A DNA stretch of 13,657 nt from Candidatus Bipolaricaulota bacterium (GTDB lineage Bacteria; Bipolaricaulota; Bipolaricaulia; UBA7950; UBA9294). Position numbers and translations under genes: made by a program. Below are positions 5,628 through 12,367 of the stretch, in pieces. The stretch lies in contig JAGGSM010000219.1 of assembly GCA_021159105.1 (NCBI GenBank), positions 1 to 13,657 of the forward strand, written 5' to 3'. Each line of letters opens with the position of its first letter. The stretch's first letter is position 1. Under the pieces are notes generated by a model. That model saw only the letters and a program-made list of their open reading frames with translations. It did not search any database and was not told the DNA's origin.

Positions 5628-6725
5628 CTAAATTGCCTCCTTGGCCATCGCCTGCTCGATCATCTGATCGATCACCTTCTGAAGTGACTGCGGCAAGCCC
5701 TCAATCTTGACGTCGAGAAAACCGCGGATGATCAGCGCCCGCGCCTCCTCCTCTGTGAGGCCGCGGCTCATCAGGTAGTTAAGCTGCTCCCCAGCGATCT
5801 TTCCAACCGCTGCTTCGTGCGATAGCTCGGTATCGGGGTAAGTCGCCTTCAGCTCTGGGATGGCGTGGATTAGTGCTTCCTCGTCGAGCATGATTCCATT
5901 GCACTCCATGTGCCCCTTGGTGTCGGCGTTTTTCCCCTCGATCAGGCCCCGCGAAATAACGCTGCTCTTCGTCGCCACGACGCGGCTGATGATCTCACCC
6001 CGCGATCCAACGCCGCGCAGGTTGATCCTTCCCCCAACATCGAAGTGCGATCCCTCCTTGGCGTACAGGATGGAGTTAAACCTTGCCGTGCCGCCCGACT
6101 CAACGATAGCGAGCGGGTTTGTGTCGATGTGTTTCACCCTAGTCAAAGCGATGTAGTTGGAGAGGTACGTTCCTCCCTGTTCGACAACGATCCCTGTCCG
6201 CGGCCGTACCTCCACCTCCGGAGCCCAGTCGTGGACCATGGTATATGTCAGGGTCGCCCCTTCCCGCACGAAGATCTCGGTCACAGCGATGTGCTTACCG
6301 GCGTTGGAGTACGAGGCCGCAGTGCATCCGGTGATCAGGTGAAGCTCCGATCCCGGCTCCAAAACGATGATATTGTGCAACACTTGCTCGTTTCGATCGG
6401 CTTTCAAGAGAAAACAGGACTGGGCCGGAAACCTAATCTTCGCCCCTTCCAACACGTGGATGAAGTTACCAGCCGGGTCTTCGTGACTGGCGACAAGGCG
6501 GGTGAACTCATCGGAATCGGGGTCAACCAGGCTCCACTCGAGCTCCCTCACCCAGGGGCGGTCGACCCGCGCGCGACGCATCGAATCCATCACCAACTCG
6601 CGTTCCTTCGATGTTGACACGCGGGCTGTGTCATCCTCAAGCAAGAACGATGCTGAGCGCGGGGTCTCCCCGGTTTCATCGTAGCCTACCTTCTTTAGAT
6701 CGAGCTTATCCTTTGAGAAAGTCAT
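5628..6725 (-). CDS. sufB: SufB-type Fe-S cluster scaffold protein (short form)
   Basis: The 365-residue protein is the scaffold of a Suf Fe-S assembly machine, working with the SufC ATPase. It is shorter than usual SufB (about 470) and closer to the reduced forms of archaea and deep-branching anaerobes. The long beta-helix core covers roughly residues 85-280. The C-terminal helical region has the family motif TELSHEAAVGKI followed by QLNYLMSRGL and EEEARALIIRGF. Cys275 (GHMECNGIM) and the His303-Glu304 pair correspond in position and context to residues that matter for cluster building in Escherichia coli SufB. The gene overlaps sufC by 20 bp, with its AAGGAGA site inside sufC. No SufD, cysteine desulfurase or SufE/U is in the window, so this matches a minimal SufBC arrangement. 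Sulfur supply must come from elsewhere or from sulfide, which is inference. Confidence 0.94.
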   Translation of the reverse strand: MTFSKDKLDLKKVGYDETGETPRSASFLLEDDTARVSTSKERELVMDSMRRARVDRPWVRELEWSLVDPDSDEFTRLVASHEDPAGNFIHVLEGAKIRFPAQSCFLLKADRNEQVLHNIIVLEPGSELHLITGCTAASYSNAGKHIAVTEIFVREGATLTYTMVHDWAPEVEVRPRTGIVVEQGGTYLSNYIALTRVKHIDTNPLAIVESGGTARFNSILYAKEGSHFDVGGRINLRGVGSRGEIISRVVATKSSVISRGLIEGKNADTKGHMECNGIMLDEEALIHAIPELKATYPDTELSHEAAVGKIAGEQLNYLMSRGLTEEEARALIIRGFLDVKIEGLPQSLQKVIDQMIEQAMAKEAI

Positions 6726-7476
6726 GGATCTTCTCCTTTATCTGCGCCTCGGCAAGGCAGTTTCCAAACCCGTTCTCAGCGATCTGATCGAAGATATCGA
6801 GCGGCGCTCCCGAGCACATGATCCGCCCATTTACGAGGACGTAGCCGCGCGTAGCGTGCAAGTGCTTGAGTACGCTCCCGGTGTGGGTGACGATGATTCC
6901 GCCGACCGTGCGCTCCCTGATCGGCAAATCCCGCTGAAACAGGCGCTCAATCACCGCAGTGAGGAGCTTGAGGCTGTCCACGTCCACTCCGGACTCCGGC
7001 TCATCTAGGAGGAGGAGCTTCGGTTGCTGCAACAGGAGCTGGAGGAGTTCGCTTCGCTTCTGCTCTCCACCGGAGAAGCCGTCGTTTAAGCCACGGTTGA
7101 TGTGCCCGTCCATTCCAAGTTGAGTCGCTTCGTCGTGGAGCTTTCGCTTGTCGATCCCAAGCGCTTTACCGAGCGCGGCGAGCGATACATCGCGCACCGC
7201 TGGTGGCTGCTGGAAGGCAAGGCCAATTCCCAGTCGTGCCCGCTCATCGATCGGAAGATGCAGGATCGACTTCCCCTCGAACCGTACATCCCCCGATACG
7301 ATTCGGTAGGGAGGAAGGCCCATGATCGCTTTGATTAGGCTTGACTTCCCCGTTCCATTCGGCCCGAAGACAACGTGGATCTCGCCTGCAGCTATTGTCA
7401 TGTTGACGTTAGAGAGGAGTGGCGCATCATCGATTGCCACAGTAAGTCTCTCAATCTCAAGGAGCGGCTTCATCAT
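6706..7476 (-). CDS. sufC: SufC Fe-S assembly ATPase
   Basis: This 256-residue ABC-type ATPase is soluble and powers the Suf scaffold. Walker A is GPNGTGKSS (residues 38-46), the Q-loop FQQPP is near 88-92, the signature is FSGGEQKR (134-141), and Walker B LLLLDEPESGVD spans 154-165. The ESGVD wording and THTGSVL in the switch region are typical of SufC rather than of transport ATPases. The start ATG at 7476 overlaps the stop of the preceding gene in an ATGA junction, and the end overlaps sufB by 20 bp, so the three genes should be translated together. It sits downstream of genes for O2 and NO removal, as expected if cluster repair is called for by the same stress. Confidence 0.97.
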   Translation of the reverse strand: MMKPLLEIERLTVAIDDAPLLSNVNMTIAAGEIHVVFGPNGTGKSSLIKAIMGLPPYRIVSGDVRFEGKSILHLPIDERARLGIGLAFQQPPAVRDVSLAALGKALGIDKRKLHDEATQLGMDGHINRGLNDGFSGGEQKRSELLQLLLQQPKLLLLDEPESGVDVDSLKLLTAVIERLFQRDLPIRERTVGGIIVTHTGSVLKHLHATRGYVLVNGRIMCSGAPLDIFDQIAENGFGNCLAEAQIKEKIHDFLKG

Positions 7477-7958
7477 TTCTCCAGTTCCACGGCAAGATCA
7501 TCGCTCAGAAGGACGATGTGCCCCATCTCCTCGCGGATGATGTCGTCCATCTGGGCGTTCCCGAGTTTTTCCGGCACGAGCTCGCGGATCCCCAGGTAGA
7601 AGATGATCGAGTCCTTCTCCAGGTCGATCGCCTTGCGATAGATATCGACAAGCGACTTCCCCGCCAGATCCGCCGCCGGTGCGCTCCGGTAGTCGAACAC
7701 GTTCCCATCGACGATCGCTCCCAGGTAGCGACCCGCCTCTCCATCGGGGTCAAAGGACGCTTGTTCCTCCGGCTGAGACGCACGCATATCGGCGAATGTC
7801 TTTTCGTGGCTGCGTTCCATATCGGCCAGTTTGCGTAGCTTGGCTTTCTTACCTTCATCTTCAGTGAGCTCCGCTGCTCGCTCGTAGTACTCCGCACCGT
7901 TCCGCTCTATTCTTTCTGCCATCGCCAGTATCTCATCGATGTTGTAGCTTCGATTCAT
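7473..7958 (-). CDS. Rubrerythrin-like di-iron (ferritin-like) protein without rubredoxin domain
   Basis: The 161-residue protein has the four-helix ferritin-like fold and two ExxH motifs. Probable iron ligands are Glu18 or Glu23 in the first helix, Glu48-x-x-His51 (MERSHEK), Glu114 (DLEKDSIIFY) and Glu144-x-x-His147 (REEMGHI). The wording matches the rubrerythrin-related ferritin family, not true ferritin, and there is no CxxC rubredoxin tail. It could be a peroxidase that takes electrons from a separate rubredoxin, or an iron carrier. ATG 7958 was chosen over GTG 7967, since the AAGGAGAG site is about 10 nt from the ATG and too close to the GTG. It lies 5 bp after the flavodiiron gene and overlaps sufC by 4 bp; this position suggests handling iron or peroxide for Fe-S assembly, which is inference. 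Confidence 0.88.
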   Translation of the reverse strand: MNRSYNIDEILAMAERIERNGAEYYERAAELTEDEGKKAKLRKLADMERSHEKTFADMRASQPEEQASFDPDGEAGRYLGAIVDGNVFDYRSAPAADLAGKSLVDIYRKAIDLEKDSIIFYLGIRELVPEKLGNAQMDDIIREEMGHIVLLSDDLAVELEK

Positions 7959-7963
7959 CACAC

Positions 7964-9133
7964 TCACTCTCCTTTCATCATCCTCGCCAATTCCTCGGCT
8001 AAGGAGTCGACCCGAGACAGGTCCTCCTCCCGCGGCAGGCCCTTGACCATCACCGGATCGAGCCATTCGAGCTTCAGCGATGTCGTGAGGGACTTGATCG
8101 TCTCCGGCGCCTTCCCTCCCCAGCCGTAGGAGCCGATTACCCCTGCGTATTTCAGCTTCGGGCGGAGGGCGGCGATCAGGTACGCCGCGGAGACGACGCT
8201 CGGGTGAGGCCCAACGAGGACGGTCGGCGTCCCAAACAGAACAGCTTTCGCCTCAACCAGCGCTTCGGCAAGCTTGCCGATGTCGGTCACCGTCAGGTTG
8301 AACGGCGCAACCTCGATCCCGCGATCGACCAGGGCGGTGATCAGACGATCGACCATCACCTGCGTGCTCCCGTGCATCGAGGCGTAGGGGAGGAGAACGA
8401 CGTTCCTCGGCTCATCGAGCACCCAGTGCCGATAGGCATCGATGATGAATCCAGGTTCATCGTAGATCTGCCCATGGCTGGGAGCGATCATCTCGATCTC
8501 ATAGCTTTCTAGACGTTTCAAGTGTTTGGTGATCATGGGGCGGAAAGGCATCATGATCTCGGCGTAGTAGCGCTTGGCCGCGTCATACACCCTACCCTTG
8601 TCCGTAGCGAAGACCTGCGTAGAGGCGATGTGCGAGCCAAAGAGGTCGCAGGTGAACAGGATCTTCTCTTGCTGCAGGTAGGTGAGCATCGTCTCTGGCC
8701 AGTGCACCCAAGGGGCGTGCAGGAACTCCAGAGTCCTATCGCCAAGGCTGATCGTCTCACCGTCCTCCACGGTCTTTATCCTCTCAGGATCGATATGCAG
8801 GTGATCGATGAGCATCGATTTGGCCTTTGGACTACAGAGAACCTGCACCTGTGGGTAACGTTCCAGCACCCATGGCACGGAACCGGAATGGTCCTGCTCC
8901 ACGTGCTGCACGACCAAGTAGTCGATCCTCTCTACCCCCTGAAGCTGCCATTGTAGTACACCGATCTTCTTCGGATCGACAGCGTCGATGAGGGCTGTCT
9001 TCTCGCTTCCCTTAACGAGATATGCGTTGTAGCTTGTCCCGTCGGGAAGCGGGATCAGCTCATCGAACGAGCGCCGATCGAAATCCTGTGCTCCGAGGAG
9101 ACTTACGCGCTCTGTGAGATTTCTTGGATTCAT
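7964..9133 (-). CDS. fprA: Flavodiiron protein (FprA-type O2/NO reductase)
   Basis: The 389-residue enzyme reduces O2 to water and/or NO to N2O in the cytoplasm of anaerobes. I chose ATG 9133 (MNPRNL) with a TAGGGGG site; the frame continues upstream but has no site there. The metallo-beta-lactamase domain (about 1-245) holds all di-iron ligands: His77-x-Glu79-x-Asp81-His82 (QHVEQDH), His144 (APWVHWPE), Asp163 (FTCDLFGSH) and His220 (APSHGQ). The flavodoxin domain (about 247-385) starts with the FMN phosphate loop YASMHGSTQ. No rubredoxin or other extra domain is fused, so electrons should come from the separate rubredoxin encoded at 12204-12362. It follows hcp by 86 bp, the gap holding a palindrome. 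Confidence 0.95.
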   Translation of the reverse strand: MNPRNLTERVSLLGAQDFDRRSFDELIPLPDGTSYNAYLVKGSEKTALIDAVDPKKIGVLQWQLQGVERIDYLVVQHVEQDHSGSVPWVLERYPQVQVLCSPKAKSMLIDHLHIDPERIKTVEDGETISLGDRTLEFLHAPWVHWPETMLTYLQQEKILFTCDLFGSHIASTQVFATDKGRVYDAAKRYYAEIMMPFRPMITKHLKRLESYEIEMIAPSHGQIYDEPGFIIDAYRHWVLDEPRNVVLLPYASMHGSTQVMVDRLITALVDRGIEVAPFNLTVTDIGKLAEALVEAKAVLFGTPTVLVGPHPSVVSAAYLIAALRPKLKYAGVIGSYGWGGKAPETIKSLTTSLKLEWLDPVMVKGLPREEDLSRVDSLAEELARMMKGE

Positions 9134-9176
9134 TTTGCCCCCTAAGAATATTCGTGACGCCAAATGCTGCATGCTT

Positions 9177-9209
9177 TACGTAGCGCCGCACACTGTGCGA
9201 CGCTACGTA
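9177..9209. repeat. 33-bp palindrome between hcp and the flavodiiron gene (dispersed repeat copy 2)
   Basis: Two 15-nt arms (9177-9191 and 9195-9209) pair around a 3-nt loop with one mismatch, C9186 against A9200, which becomes a G-U pair in minus-strand RNA. It begins 10 nt after the hcp stop and ends 43 nt before the flavodiiron ATG. No T-run follows, so it is unlikely to stop transcription fully; it could protect the 3' end of hcp RNA or set a step in expression. Its core recurs at 4630-4650. Confidence 0.75.
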
Positions 9210-9219
9210 TCCTCGTTTT

Positions 9220-10524
9220 CTAGCTCAACATGCGGGCGATGTCCTCTTTTGGCTCCCCGATCAGGCGCAGGTCGTAGTTATCCTGCAACACCTTGAGGAT
9301 GTCGTCGTTCACCCACGCTGGAAGGATCGGGCCAAGGTAGATCCCCTTGATTCCAAGCGACAACAGCGACCACAGGATGGCAACCGCCTTCTGCTCCATC
9401 CAAGATAGGACGAGGGTCAGAGGAAGGTCGTTCACTCCCACGCCGAACATGTCGGCGAGCGCCACCGCGAAGTCGATCGCCACGATCGAGTCGTTGCACT
9501 GCCCAAGGTCGATCAGTCGCGGGATCCCCTCGATATCTCCGAGGTCGAGATCGTTGAACCTGAACTTTCCGCAGGCGAGGGTCAGAACGACCGTATCCGA
9601 GGGGAGGTTCTGCACAAACTCGCGATAGTAAGTCGACTTGCGCAGTGGTGCGTCGCACCCTCCAACGAGGAAGAAGTGCTTGATCTTCCCGGACTCCACA
9701 AGCTCCTTGATCTTGTCCTTTAGCGGAAGGAGCGTAGAGAGTGAGAACCCGGTTGTGAGTGTAACTTCTCCTGGTGCATCGGGAAGCTCAGGAAGAGACA
9801 GCGCCTTTTCGATCACTTCGGAGAAGTCGTAGCCATTGATGTGCTTCACACCGGGGAGCTTCGTTGGGCCGGTGGTGAATATCCGATCCTTGTACTCATC
9901 CTTCGGCAGTAGTACGCAGTTCGACGTCACGAGGATCGCCGCCGGCACCTCGGAGAAGAGCTTCTTCTGGTCGAACCAGGCCTTCCCCAGGTTTCCCGCT
10001 AGATGCTTGTACTTCTTCAGGCCGGGGTAACCGTGTGCCGGGAGGAGTTCCGAGTGAGTGTAAACATTGATCCCTTTGCCTTCCGTCTGCTTGAGCAGCT
10101 CCTCCAGCGCCCTTAGCCCGTGGCCGGTAGCGATGATCGCATGTCCTTTGACCGTCCCTGTCGAGACCTTCGTTGGAAGCGGTTCACCGTACGCCTCGAT
10201 GTGCGCCTCCTTTAGCATACGCATCGTGCGCAGGTTCATCTCCCCCGCCTCAGTAGCGAAGCGGACGAGGTCATTGGCGTCGAAGTTGACGTTGGTGAAC
10301 GTGGCGTAGAAGACACGCTCCAGGAATGCATCGATCTCGACGTCCGTATGTCCTAGTTCACGTGCATGATAGAGATAGGCAGCCATCCCCTTAGTGGCAA
10401 ACATCAGGTTATCCTGAAGCCGGGCGACGGTCGCGGTCTTGCCGCACACGCCCTGCACGGTGCAGCCGGTTCCTCCTACGGTCTGCGAGCATTGGTAACA
10501 AAACATGTCCAGTTTTTCTGGCAT
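9220..10524 (-). CDS. hcp: Hybrid-cluster protein (hydroxylamine/NO reductase), short form
   Basis: The 434-residue protein carries an Fe-S cluster and the Fe-S-O hybrid cluster. Known members reduce hydroxylamine, and Hcp of enteric bacteria reduces NO to N2O. The N-terminal cysteines are Cys9, Cys12, Cys21 and Cys27 (CYQC, then GCTVQGVCG), the spacing of the [4Fe-4S] classes. Hybrid-cluster motifs follow in the order ATGHG, SNCVLLP, GGCDAPLRKSTYY, ACGKFRFND and DLGQCNDS. At 434 residues it is about 110 shorter than class I enzymes, so it belongs to the short class III known from thermophiles and archaea. The start ATG 10524 follows AGGAGGAG. No Hcr reductase gene is adjacent; rubredoxin or ferredoxin may supply electrons. 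The Rrf2 regulator two genes upstream fits the known link of Hcp to NO-responsive Rrf2 proteins. Confidence 0.96.
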   Translation of the reverse strand: MPEKLDMFCYQCSQTVGGTGCTVQGVCGKTATVARLQDNLMFATKGMAAYLYHARELGHTDVEIDAFLERVFYATFTNVNFDANDLVRFATEAGEMNLRTMRMLKEAHIEAYGEPLPTKVSTGTVKGHAIIATGHGLRALEELLKQTEGKGINVYTHSELLPAHGYPGLKKYKHLAGNLGKAWFDQKKLFSEVPAAILVTSNCVLLPKDEYKDRIFTTGPTKLPGVKHINGYDFSEVIEKALSLPELPDAPGEVTLTTGFSLSTLLPLKDKIKELVESGKIKHFFLVGGCDAPLRKSTYYREFVQNLPSDTVVLTLACGKFRFNDLDLGDIEGIPRLIDLGQCNDSIVAIDFAVALADMFGVGVNDLPLTLVLSWMEQKAVAILWSLLSLGIKGIYLGPILPAWVNDDILKVLQDNYDLRLIGEPKEDIARMLS

Positions 10525-10534
10525 TACTCCTCCT

Positions 10535-11698
10535 TTACGCTTCGTCGAGGAGGGTCTTCTCCCCCTCGATCGCCTTTATTTTCGTGATGTCCTGCGTTAC
10601 CTCGAGTGTCCCCAGGTAGACACCGGACTCTCCCCGCACCGGAAGATAGCGTATGTACACTGTCTTCCCATTCCTATTGAGCCAGAACTCCGCCTCGTCG
10701 CGCTCGCCGTCCTCAAATTCCTTCAGGATCTTGTTGACTATCGCCACGCTCTTCTGCGGATGACAGTTCTGCACAGCCCTCCCGATGATCGCCGGGCTCC
10801 TGACGAACACGCGGTCCGGAGCCTGGTTGAAGTAACGCACACGATCGTCTAGGTCGATGAACGTGATATCCACCGGCAGAGTATCAAGGATCGCTGTGAG
10901 TTCTTTCAAAGACAGAGATCCGGCGGTGAAGCCAATCTGTCCTTCATCGCCCGACTTCTCTTCATCACTAAGCGCTGGCGCGGGAGGAATATCACCGGCG
11001 AACGGGGTGTACCCGATTCCGTCGAACTCCCTGCGGATGCGCTTCCATTCCGTGTCCGTGATCACGTCGAGCGCGCTTGGAAACAGGATCTTCCCCTCTT
11101 TTTGAAAGTGAGAGGAGAACAGGTCGTACAGCCCGCGCGCCTTTGCCTCCAGGAGCTTCCCTCTGGTACCGGATTCGATCAGCGAGATTACAGCCTTGCG
11201 CTCGGCGCGGATGCGATCGTGCTCCATCCACATGATCGCCGGTGGCTCGGTGATCCCGTGTTTCTCAAGGTAGGGAAAGAGAACGTTCTCCTCGCGCTGA
11301 TAGTGAACCTCAGTATCCGACAGCTTCGCGGCCAGCGTTTGCAGGTCATCATCGCCGGATTCATCGCGCGCAATCTTCCAAATGCGCTCGGAAGCATCCA
11401 GCATCCCCCTGTGCTCTTTCAATAGGATGTGGATCGGGTGCCAGTTGGGAATGTCCGGCTCCACGGAGAGCGACTCCTTGAACATCGCCATGTGCACATC
11501 GCACAGGCTCATCAGCTCCTCCCGCGTTGTCCCCTCACTTACGAGTTCCGCTTCGACCTGAGAGATCTCGAGCGGGGTGATCTCACCCAGCACTCCCTTG
11601 AACTCTTCCTTCAGCGCCTCTGGAGACTCTCCCGCATGCAGGCGCGCGACGATCTTACGCAGCGCATCCTTTCTCTGATTCGATATTAGTTCGCTCAT
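10535..11698 (-). CDS. DUF438-hemerythrin-PAS sensor-like protein
   Basis: The 387-residue soluble protein has three parts. Residues 1-80 match DUF438 (helices with ELISNQRKDALRKIV and EGTTREELMSLCDVH). Residues 85-235 are a hemerythrin HHE domain with its His/Glu ligands spread over IPNWHPIHILLKEHRGM, HYQREENVLFP, WMEHDRIR and HFQKEGKILFP, expected to bind a di-iron centre that senses or stores O2 or NO. Residues about 265-380 are a PAS domain (LPVDITFIDLDDRVRYFNQAPDRVF and a final GTLEVTQDIT). There is no kinase, cyclase or DNA-binding output, so the partner is unknown. The start is a double ATG at 11701/11698 overlapping the Rrf2 stop; the second has better spacing from AAAGGAG. The ORF extends to 11848 but that part overlaps the Rrf2 gene and is not real. 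It may inform Rrf2 or guard iron. Confidence 0.9.
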   Translation of the reverse strand: MSELISNQRKDALRKIVARLHAGESPEALKEEFKGVLGEITPLEISQVEAELVSEGTTREELMSLCDVHMAMFKESLSVEPDIPNWHPIHILLKEHRGMLDASERIWKIARDESGDDDLQTLAAKLSDTEVHYQREENVLFPYLEKHGITEPPAIMWMEHDRIRAERKAVISLIESGTRGKLLEAKARGLYDLFSSHFQKEGKILFPSALDVITDTEWKRIRREFDGIGYTPFAGDIPPAPALSDEEKSGDEGQIGFTAGSLSLKELTAILDTLPVDITFIDLDDRVRYFNQAPDRVFVRSPAIIGRAVQNCHPQKSVAIVNKILKEFEDGERDEAEFWLNRNGKTVYIRYLPVRGESGVYLGTLEVTQDITKIKAIEGEKTLLDEA

Positions 11699-12114
11699 CA
11701 TCTCTCCTTTGCCGCAGCAAGTTTGTCGGCCACGCTCTTGATCGTCGTGTCCTCCAGGAAGTCCCTTATCCTGTCGCGCAGCGGATCCCACAGGTCGTGC
11801 AGCGGACAGCCCGGGCGGCCGTCGCACGGGAACAGCTCGAACACGCACTCCCGGAAGTAGCCCTCACCCTCGATCGTGCGCACCACATCAGCGAGGGAGA
11901 CCCTGCTGGGAGAGCGAGCGAAGCTGATACCCCCGTTCTTCCCCCGTGTTGAGGAGAGGATCCCGGCGCGGACGAGCTGCGGGACGAGCTTGGCCAGAAA
12001 GGCCGATGGGATCTCCCGCGCACGCGCGATGTCCCTGACCGGTGTCGCGGCCTCCCTCTCGGCCAGTTCGACCAGGGCGATCACCGCGTACTTCGTAGTC
12101 AAAGAGTAGAGCAT
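11698..12114 (-). CDS. Rrf2-family transcriptional regulator with three cluster cysteines
   Basis: The 138-residue protein has the winged-helix start MLYSLTTKYAVIALVELA, a recognition region around IPSAFLAKLVPQLVRAG, and the wing RGKNGGISFARSP. Cys90, Cys97 and Cys103 (spacing X6, X5) fall where IscR and NsrR bind an Fe-S cluster; the spacing is not identical to either. It probably senses Fe-S status, NO or oxygen, and could act as a repressor of the operon it heads. The start ATG 12114 follows GGAGGAAG. Its own promoter has an inverted repeat between -10 and the ribosome site, pointing to autoregulation. Whether it is closer to IscR, NsrR or another branch cannot be told from sequence reading alone. 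Neighbours for NO and O2 removal plus sufCB fit either reading. Confidence 0.94.
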   Translation of the reverse strand: MLYSLTTKYAVIALVELAEREAATPVRDIARAREIPSAFLAKLVPQLVRAGILSSTRGKNGGISFARSPSRVSLADVVRTIEGEGYFRECVFELFPCDGRPGCPLHDLWDPLRDRIRDFLEDTTIKSVADKLAAAKER

Positions 12115-12123
12115 CCTTCCTCC

Positions 12124-12145
12124 AGATAAAACGATCTTTTTATCT
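12124..12145. promoter_or_regulatory. Inverted repeat, probable operator for the Rrf2 regulator
   Basis: AGATAAAA (12124-12131) and TTTTATCT (12138-12145) form a perfect 8-bp inverted repeat with a 6-bp spacer. It lies just downstream of the -10 box, over the expected transcription start, and ends 9 bp before the rrf2 ATG. A protein bound here would block transcription, and Rrf2 proteins commonly regulate their own genes. The palindrome and its position are seen; the binding protein is inferred. Confidence 0.6.
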
Positions 12146-12146
12146 T

Positions 12147-12175
12147 ATTATCCGGCCAAACACCCGCCTTGTCAA
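12147..12175 (-). promoter_or_regulatory. Sigma70-type promoter of the large operon
   Basis: On the minus strand TTGACA (12175-12170, full consensus) is followed after exactly 17 nt by GATAAT (12152-12147, one change from TATAAT). Transcription should start near 12140, about 25 nt before the rrf2 ATG. It is the only strong promoter I can see in the window. It lies 28 nt after the rubredoxin stop with no terminator between, so read-through from the upstream genes may add to expression. Confidence 0.8.
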
Positions 12176-12179
12176 GGCG
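12165..12179. promoter_or_regulatory. Palindrome spanning the -35 box
   Basis: CGCCTT (12165-12170) and AAGGCG (12174-12179) form a perfect 6-bp palindrome around a 3-nt centre, and the TTGACA box is inside it. It may be a second operator or a weak hairpin at the end of the rubredoxin transcript. The overlap with -35 may also be partly chance. Confidence 0.4.
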
Positions 12180-12203
12180 AAACCGTTCGGCAGGTCGTAT
12201 CGA

Positions 12204-12362
12204 TTACTGCTTCTCGAACATGTCCTTCCCCACGCCGCAATCGGGGCAGACCCAATCGTCGGGCAGGCTCTCAAACGGCGTCCCCGGCTCTATCCCGCTC
12301 GTCGGGTCACCGACCCCCGGGTCATAGACGTATCCGCACACAGTGCATACCCACTTCTCCAT
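12204..12362 (-). CDS. Rubredoxin
   Basis: The 52-residue protein has the full rubredoxin pattern: CTVCGYVYDP (Cys6, Cys9), GIEPGTPFESLPDDW, then CPDCGVGKDMFE (Cys39, Cys42), and so binds one Fe(Cys)4. It carries electrons to flavodiiron protein, rubrerythrin and superoxide reductase in other anaerobes, and all three are encoded downstream. The start ATG 12362 has AAGGAGGTG, part of which overlaps the end of the flavin reductase gene 5 bp away. A flavin reductase domain and a rubredoxin are fused in the Hrb protein of Moorella; here they are separate neighbours and likely form the same relay. Confidence 0.97.
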   Translation of the reverse strand: MEKWVCTVCGYVYDPGVGDPTSGIEPGTPFESLPDDWVCPDCGVGKDMFEKQ

Positions 12363-12367
12363 TCTGC

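Noticed and set aside
5910..6617. A 235-codon open frame on the plus strand
   Set aside because: It lies fully opposite sufB, which has clear family motifs. The product is rich in Arg, Pro and Asp without any domain, and there is no ribosome site.
11699..11848. N-terminal extension of the DUF438-hemerythrin-PAS gene to 11848
   Set aside because: The extra 50 residues are Arg/Pro-rich, overlap the Rrf2 gene in another frame, and lack a ribosome site; the ATG pair at 11701/11698 has one.
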